Origin: Timema cristinae
Taxonomy: Eukaryota; Arthropoda; Insecta; Phasmatodea; Timematidae
NCBI GenBank assembly: GCA_039000515.1
Contig: JBCFYV010011135.1
Span: forward strand, 14,522,376-14,586,375
Direction of reading: 5' to 3'
DNA length: 64,000 bases
The notes under the pieces were generated by a model. That model did no database searches. It saw only the letters and a list, made by a program, of their open reading frames with translations, and had not been told where the DNA came from. Shown here in pieces: positions 58,153 to 64,000 of the stretch (position 1 is the stretch's first letter; every line of letters begins with the position of its first letter). The position numbers and the translations under genes are program-made.

Positions 58153-58347
58153 CTTCAACGAGAGCAACCACTATCAGCATGGTACGGAGGGCCCAATACG
58201 GTGGACACGGTGCTGACGCTTGACGCCACCAGGGGCACTGTGATCAACAGTTGGGGGCGAGGTCTCTTCTACATGCCCCACGGCATCACCGTGTGTCCCA
58301 GGGGCAGCGTCTGGCTCACAGACGTCGCCTTGCATCAGGTCTTCAAG
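58153..58347 (+). CDS. Pal: PAL exon 3, with an apparent one-base deletion
   Basis: In phase with exon 2 the exon reads SFNESNHYQ and TEGPI. The conserved continuation DTVLTLDATRGTVINSWGRG, LFYMPHGITVCPRG and WLTDVALHQVFK is in the next frame. Family members run GPI..DTVL..D without a break, so one base is missing near 58199-58200. The His of MPHG corresponds to zinc ligand His585 of rat PAL. Acceptor GCCAGCAG, donor AAG|GTCAGG. Confidence 0.85.
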
Positions 58348-58429
58348 GTCAGGAGAGCTACTTACCTCTTTTGTGGCGGGGGGGGGAATGTGGGTGGGTG
58401 GTGGGAGGGGGAGGGATAAAAATGATTAG

Positions 58430-58740
58430 ATTTTATAAATTGAAATTTTTTGGCCAAAATAAATCAAATATTTCTCCAGTAGCAACATAAAGTTTAGTTT
58501 TCTGCACATGCTAATATCAACAGATCTTGAATATATGTTAAGGGTGTCCTGGAATTTTGTCCAAAACTTTTAAATAAAGAGAAAAAGTTTTGACAAAATT
58601 CCAGGATAACCTTGACATACATTCAAGATCTGTTGATATTAGCATGTGCAGAAAACCAAGTTCTATGTTGTTACTGGAGAAATGTTTGATTTATTTTGAC
58701 CAACAGAATGTAATGCTACAAAAATTGTATAGTTATTTAA
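58430..58740. mobile_element. Palindromic MITE, ends lost, in PAL intron 3
   Basis: It is the central part of the same family as 44237-44599: TTTTCTGCACATGCTAATAT on the left arm and ATATTAGCATGTGCAGAAAA on the right. Terminal GCGGCAGAAGG repeats are absent. Confidence 0.8.
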
Positions 58741-58967
58741 AAATATGTTGGCATTAAAACGAATAAATAAAAATAATTTTAATCGTAGGGGTGTGCAAAG
58801 CTTTGAAATGTTGAATTCGAAGTTCAAATCGCCTTCGATTTGCCTTTAACACCCACATTAACTTCGCATATTCGAAGCATATCAAAGAAGAAGACTTGTT
58901 TATACCATGAACAGATTTGAAATATATTACAATATGACAATTTCACAATACTATCATTTTTAGAATG

Positions 58968-59083
58968 GTTAAAAAAACATTCTTAGTACACCCGACCGAG
59001 ATTTGAACCTAGAACCCCTTGTCATCGGGAGTCTAATCTACTGCGAGACTTGCGCGTTAGACCACGCGGTCAACGAAGCGATT
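58968..59083 (-). repeat. SINE-C, partial
   Basis: The box B complement CCGAGATTTGAACC and head complement TTAGACCACGCGG lie directly left of SINE-A 59110. Confidence 0.7.
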
Positions 59084-59109
59084 AATGAATATTTAAATAA
59101 TACAAAGAA

Positions 59110-59361
59110 TAATAATATTTAGCAACGCGTCTTACTACCCGTTCAGGTTATACGCTTTAATTACTAACTACGCTAATGGATTAGGAATTGGGAAGGTTGA
59201 ATTAGAGGAAGTGAACCCACATTTGCGTGGAGGGAGAGTGGAAAACCATTTAGGAAAAACCACCCCAGTTCACCCGACCGAGATTCGAACCTCGATCTCC
59301 CCGCCCTCAGCAGTCGAGCTCAACACGACAAGCGCGTTAGCCAACTACGCCACGAGGCGGG
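59110..59361 (-). repeat. SINE-A, full copy in PAL intron 3
   Basis: Tail at the left, head at the right. A 12-bp near-perfect duplication lies at 59098-59109 (TAATACAAAGAA) and 59362-59373 (TAATACAACGAA). Confidence 0.92.
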
Positions 59362-59387
59362 TAATACAACGAAGTTTTATGTTACTG

Positions 59388-59700
59388 TGATCACATCTGT
59401 GGTCTAGGTGTCTAATTTCCTGGCTACACATTCAGAGGTCCCTGGTTCGATCAACGGCACTTACCTATTTTCTATTAACAGTGGGACTGTAACGGGGCCA
59501 AATCAGCCTCGTGAGGGTAAATGAGGAGCTACTTGAATATAGAAGTAGCGGCTCCGGTCTAGAAAGGTGAGACTAACGGTCGTAGGGCTCGTTGTGCTGA
59601 CAACATGACGCCCTATCTCAGCAGATGTTGGCACTATATTCGCAAAGAGACGGCGGCCTCTATGCCGATATGGCCAAATTGTGGGCTGATGCCATGGCAC
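59388..59700 (+). repeat. SINE-F (tRNA-headed)
   Basis: Head TGTGGTCTAGGTGTC, box B CTGGTTCGATCAACGG. The body reads on the minus strand as RRLFANIVPTSAEIGRHVVS, as at 54430-54560. Such pseudo-coding bodies are common in automatic insect gene sets (from memory). Confidence 0.6.
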
Positions 59701-60019
59701 CCCCCTTATTAAATATGTCAGGACTTGTGACTTTCAAGATGTTAGTTGAAACAACTCAGACGCACAGAGGCCCTCGTGGGAACCACCCCCAGGACTCTAG
59801 TAGAGTGATTAGTTTTTGTGGTACCATTACATCTGATGGCTCTGGTCAGCCTCAACTTGACACTCTCCCGCTTCGGTGGACGCATCGTCTAAGACAGGGG
59901 TCGTGAACCTTTTGGATATCGCAAGCCATATGGATTTAATGTAAGAGAGACAAGGAAAGTGGAGGCCAGAGGAGTGAAAGTTTGTGAGGAGCATGTTAGC
60001 TGTCACGAGGCACGAGGAG

Positions 60020-60490
60020 GAACAGGATTAGGAATAAGTTATCCGGGAAGAAGTGGAGGTACAGGGAGTACTTGAGATAGTAGATGAAGCAAGACTGAGA
60101 TGATACAGGCATTTAATGAGGATGTTGGAGTAAATGAGATAGTAGGGGAAGCAAGAATGAGATAGTAAGGGCATGCAATGAGGATGTTGAGTAATGAATA
60201 GTAGGAAGCAAAAAGAAGTAAGGCATGCATGAGAGTTGAGTACAAAAGATAGTAGAGGATCAAGATGAGAGTATGGACATGTAAGGGGGATGGAAAAAGA
60301 GAGGATGCCGAAGAAATTTCTTGAAATGAAGTATGTAAGAAAAATACCACAAGGGAGGCCAAGAAATAGATGGGAGGAACCGATAGCAGAAAGAGAGGAG
60401 AAGAATGGAAGCAATTAAAGGAGGAAGAATGCTGGAAGGATAAACGAACATGAAGACATTTTACTAAATTGACCCAGCCACAGGATGGAC
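60020..60490 (+). mobile_element. LINE 3' fragment with internal tandem duplications
   Basis: The frame gives RMPKKFLEMKYVRKIPQGRP and RNRWEEPIAE, then PSHRMDTVDYNND, the C-terminal end of the LINE family seen at 31040-32240. Upstream, at 60065-60280, a unit of about 50-60 bases with ATGAGATAGTA and GAGGATGTTG is repeated about four times. Confidence 0.7.
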
Positions 60491-60651
60491 ACAGTTGATT
60501 ATAATAATGATACTGTATGGATTTGAAAAAAAATATTTAGCAAAAACTTTCGACTACATATCTCTAAGATCATTTACAATCTATTTTTATGAACAAAATT
60601 ATTTGTTTGCTAAATATTTTGCGTGCCAGATAAAATCCCTGAGCGGGCCGT

Positions 60652-60890
60652 AGGTTGCCGATAGCTAATTTAAGACGTCACTCTTGCAATATACTTGACT
60701 GCCGATAACGGGGGAGTCCAGGGTTGGATCTCGGTTGGGTGGACTGAGGTGAGGGTATTTTTTCCTAAATAGTTCCCCACTTTCTTCCACGCAAATTCGG
60801 GTACACTTCCTCTATATAGCCTTTAATAGTCCCTTACAATTTAGCGTGATTAGTACATATACTTATAATCCAAACGGGGTAGCGATTAGA
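60652..60890 (+). repeat. SINE-C in PAL intron 3
   Basis: Degraded head (TTTAAGACGTCACTCTTGC), GGTTGGATCTCGG box B and the common body. The tail is degraded. Confidence 0.75.
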
Positions 60891-61649
60891 TCAAAATATA
60901 TACCTACAATTTTTTAGAAGGTACTACAAAATCAAAATTTCCGGGCAAAAAAAAAATGCAATTATTAAAATTATGTTTAGTAGGGATCACTGAGTCAAGG
61001 CCTCCGCCTTAATTTAGCTCGGTCTTCATCTAACCACCATTTTGGATTTGAAGCAACAGCTTGATATTAACATTTTATAGATGTTGTTTATTATTTATTT
61101 ATATTTCAACTGATTGATGAAATTTGCAATATCTAATTATATATATTTTTAAATACATTATTTCTCGCGCCCCCAAAGTTTTGGTCTGGGGAACGAGGAC
61201 AGAAAAAAATTCAATAGGATAAAACCCCGTAAAATGTGGGATACAAGGAGAGAATTACAATTTGTGGTGTTTCGTGTTTCGAGACTTAAGATATTATCTG
61301 GTACTACAGAAGTTAATATAATAGTGACCTCTCATCACCACGGTGTTAATAATAATGATAATTAAACGTTACTGTAACTTTGTCCACACTTGAACACTAG
61401 GTTTACTTTATCATGAAACTACCAGGTCTATAATTATGTTGGATTTATTCAAATAAAATGATACACGCTTAAGGTAAGCGTCCACTGGTCCGCATCTCAC
61501 GAATCGGATTTTAATCTGCCTCACGGAATCCCGTCAGCATTGCCAACGTTCGATGAATACGATGTGGACCATTGGACGCACTCTCATTAAAAATAACGTA
61601 AATAATTCAGAAATCCAATTCGTGCGATGCGGACGCTTACCCTTTAGAC

Positions 61650-62235
61650 AGTATTTAACACAGTCGGACTTCTGTACTGAGGGTCCGGGGTTCAATCCTC
61701 GGTCTCGGCACAGATTTATTGACTGCCCAAACTCCTTCCTTCACCTCTGACAAGACTTGTATTAATCACAACTTGTGAATGTGGGGAATGACAGGCCTCC
61801 ACCGTGGTTCAGATCCCACGTTAAACTGTAGGTCCTCCATTTCATCTCACAATCACCCTATCATTACACATTAGCGTAAGTGCGTATAACCCGAACGGGT
61901 ATTATTATTATTATTATATTATTATTATTATCACCGCGTCTTACTACCCGTTCAGGTTATACGCACTTACGCTAATGTGTAATGGTAGGGTGATTGTGAG
62001 GTGAAATGAAGGACCTACAGTTTAACGTGGAATCCGAACCACGGTGGAGGCCTGGCATTCCCCACATTCACAAGATGTCTTGTCAGAGGTGAAGGAAGGG
62101 TTTGGTAATCAGATAAATCTTTGCCGGGACCGAGGATTGAACCCCGGCTGCCAGCACAGAAGTCCGACACCTTACCACTAGACCACCAGGTCACCAACGG
62201 GTAGTAAGACGCGATGCTAATAAAATAATAATAAT
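61650..62235 (+). repeat. SINE-B interrupted in its tail by another SINE-B
   Basis: Box B GGGTTCAATCCTCGG and the body lead to the tail, interrupted at 61901. The tail resumes at 62196 with AACGGGTAGTAAGACGCG and (AAT)n. Confidence 0.88.
61902..62195 (-). repeat. SINE-B nested in SINE-B
   Basis: An (ATT)n and tail sit at the left, and the head complement AGACCACCAGGTCACC at the right. A perfect 8-bp duplication of host tail sequence, AACGGGTA, lies at 61894-61901 and 62196-62203. Confidence 0.93.
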
Positions 62236-62818
62236 AATAATATAATAATAATAATAATAAAATAATAATATAATAACACAGTCGGAACAAAAATTATCAA
62301 TACGCGGCAGCTTTAAAGTTTGAAATTCGGCTGTTAACGCGCGCGGACCTTACCTACAGCGGGGTCGCAGGACAAGTGAAACTGTACGAGAACATTTCCT
62401 GGGTTATAAGTCTAACAAGAAAGCTTCGAGAATCTTCCGGTTTCATGAGATTACACCATATTCCATCAGTTTTTGAAATAAGATAATAAAAAACAACCAC
62501 ACCAGAACATTTAACTAGTAGTGAACTGTTGTGGACATTTTACTAGGAAGAGGGTTTGAAACCTGTCCACAAAAGCTAATATTTAGCGACGGCGTCACAC
62601 AGATGTACCTGTCAACAATATAAAATAATAAAAAGGACCACCCAGGCTTGTTAAATCAGGGAGAAGATCTTAGTACATAAGGATTCAATGAGGTCAATAT
62701 TATAAAACTGTCCATTAATTAAAAATATATTAAGGATGCGAACTATTGATTTGGAATAATATGAAAGGTGAAAATCTATAATTAAAAATGTTGTACTAAG
62801 AATGTTGATTGGTCGCAG

Positions 62819-63019
62819 TTCCGCCCCGGGAGAACGACCCCCACCTTGGTGCTAGGTCGCCGGTTCGAGCCCGGGTCAGGCTTGCGTCACTATGTCAGCC
62901 CACGGCCGTGGCGGTGGCCTCTACAGGGGACTTCTTCGTCGCCGACGGCTACTGCAACTCCAGGGTGCTCATGTTCAGCGCCCAAGGGTCACTGCTTCGC
63001 GTCCTACCTCAGCCACCAG
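62819..63019 (+). CDS. Pal: PAL exon 4, with an apparent one-base deletion
   Basis: In phase with exon 3 the exon reads FRPGRTTPTLVLGRRFEPGS and GLRHY. The conserved continuation QPTAVAVASTGDFFVADGYC and NSRVLMF is in the next frame. Family members read H(F/Y)CQPT.VAV, so one base is missing within the Cys codon (about 62892-62895). This Cys is Cys634 of rat PAL, disulfide partner of the Cys in DGYC. The Tyr of DGYC is catalytic Tyr654 (numbering from memory). Acceptor TGGTCGCAG, donor CAG|GTAACA, phase 1. The following exons lie beyond the window. Confidence 0.87.
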
Positions 63020-63269
63020 GTAACAAGTTTGATTTTATCCACCTATTTTAATTAGGATGAGGAAGATGGGATTTGAAAGAACTCACTTTTTTTTTGCAAT
63101 TGAAAATATTTAAGCAAACATTATTCTCAGTACATTTTACCAGGATTCAAACCCTTTAAATTACATTAGAATAAATCATCCCGTTTTTAATTTAATTAAA
63201 TAAAATATAGATTAAATGTTTTTTAACTAAAACTCTTATTTCTTTTATTCGAACATTTTTGTTGAATTA

Positions 63270-63318
<49 letters not shown>

Positions 63319-63562
63319 TAGCACCGCGTCTTACTACCCGTTCGGGTTATACGCTTTAAGTACTAATTACGCTAATGGATTAGGAATTGGGAAGGTTGAA
63401 TTAGAGGAAGTGAACCCGCATTTGCGTGGAGGGAGAGTGGAAAACCATTTAGGAAAAACCACCCCAGTTCACCCGACCGAGATTTGAACCTCGATCTCCC
63501 CGTCCTCAGCAGTCGAGCTCAACACGACTAGCACGTTAGCCAACTACGCCACCGAGGCGGGT
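63270..63562 (-). repeat. SINE-A with a long (ATT)n tail
   Basis: An (ATT)n microsatellite at about 63269-63319 is the poly-trinucleotide tail. Then come the shared tail, body and head (CTACGCCACCGAGGCGGG). Confidence 0.9.
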
Positions 63563-63931
63563 CTTTTGTTTGAACAAATTTTGTTTGCCTTTATACTATT
63601 TTAATAATCGGCGTTTTATAGAGACCAGAATTGTTCAAATTATTTCTATGTAGTAAATTCTACTTTTTACTTAAAAAACAAAACATATCAAGAAATACTG
63701 AATAATGCCAACAGGCGTTGAAACGACCACTTAAGGTCGCTGCCTACCGTGCCGTTGAGACGTGTTGAAAACCTAAAAAACAAATTCCACGTTATTTAGA
63801 AATTGGTTTGTTATTTAAAATAATTGTTAACACTAAAATGGGTGCGAAAGTTTTCTTCGTCACATCTTAGTACCGTTTGGGTTATTAGCGTGCATTCATA
63901 ATGCTAGTTGAATAAGGATGAAAGCCTGCTT

Positions 63932-64000
63932 TGGTGGCCGAATGGTCTAAGGCGTTATTCTCGCTTTAAACTGAGCTGTTGAAGACGGGGAAATCGAGGT
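63932..64000 (+). repeat. SINE-C head, cut by the window end
   Basis: GGTGGCCGAATGGTCTAAGG is the best-preserved SINE-C head here, with the type II tRNA (Leu/Ser) look, followed by GACGGGGAAATCGAGGT. Confidence 0.8.

Noticed and set aside
59625..59906. Plus-strand 93-codon open frame
   Set aside because: It lies in the SINE-F body and unrelated flank; no homology recognised.

Overview
This window looks like a stretch of a large, repeat-rich arthropod genome, most likely an insect. The conserved genes have small exons with canonical GT-AG introns of 0.1 to 8 kb. The lyase half of the peptide-amidating enzyme appears as its own signal-peptide-bearing gene with no monooxygenase domain in sight, as in insects. 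Introns and intergenic DNA are filled with tRNA-headed SINEs, foldback MITEs and decayed LINEs. I cannot name the species from sequence alone.

Layout, all four genes on the + strand. (1) 734-3103: the last two coding exons of a stomatin-like protein 2 gene (STOML2), a mitochondrial SPFH scaffold; the rest lies upstream of the window. (2) 12925-30585: an apparently complete eleven-exon RBBP5 gene, the WD40 core subunit of SET1/MLL (COMPASS) H3K4 methyltransferases. Its last exon meets an early in-frame stop that may be a one-base sequence error. (3) 43384-44930: two exons of a gene for a small secreted six-cysteine peptide that I cannot name, set among four unrelated tandem arrays. (4) 51868-63019 and beyond: the first four exons of PAL (peptidyl-alpha-hydroxyglycine alpha-amidating lyase). 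Exons 3 and 4 each carry one apparent single-base deletion.

Mobile DNA between and inside the genes: several copies of three SINE families (A, B, C here) with different tRNA-like heads but one common 3' tail that can form a stem-loop; two insertions of the tail alone, each with a target-site duplication; two cases of SINE-B inserted into the tail of another SINE-B; other tRNA-headed SINEs (D, E, F); a decayed Penelope-like element with inverted terminal repeats; several pieces of a LINE reverse transcriptase; palindromic TTAA-flanked MITEs; hAT-type MITEs; and a decayed copy (8615-10663) of a widespread invertebrate repeat-borne protein family with a GEDTDLL-type motif and an SGCDTTS hallmark.

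The points most worth following are the tail-sharing SINEs with tail-only insertions, the six-cysteine peptide gene with a minisatellite running into its splice acceptor, and the single-base frame breaks in otherwise conserved exons, which bear on whether this assembly has residual indel errors.
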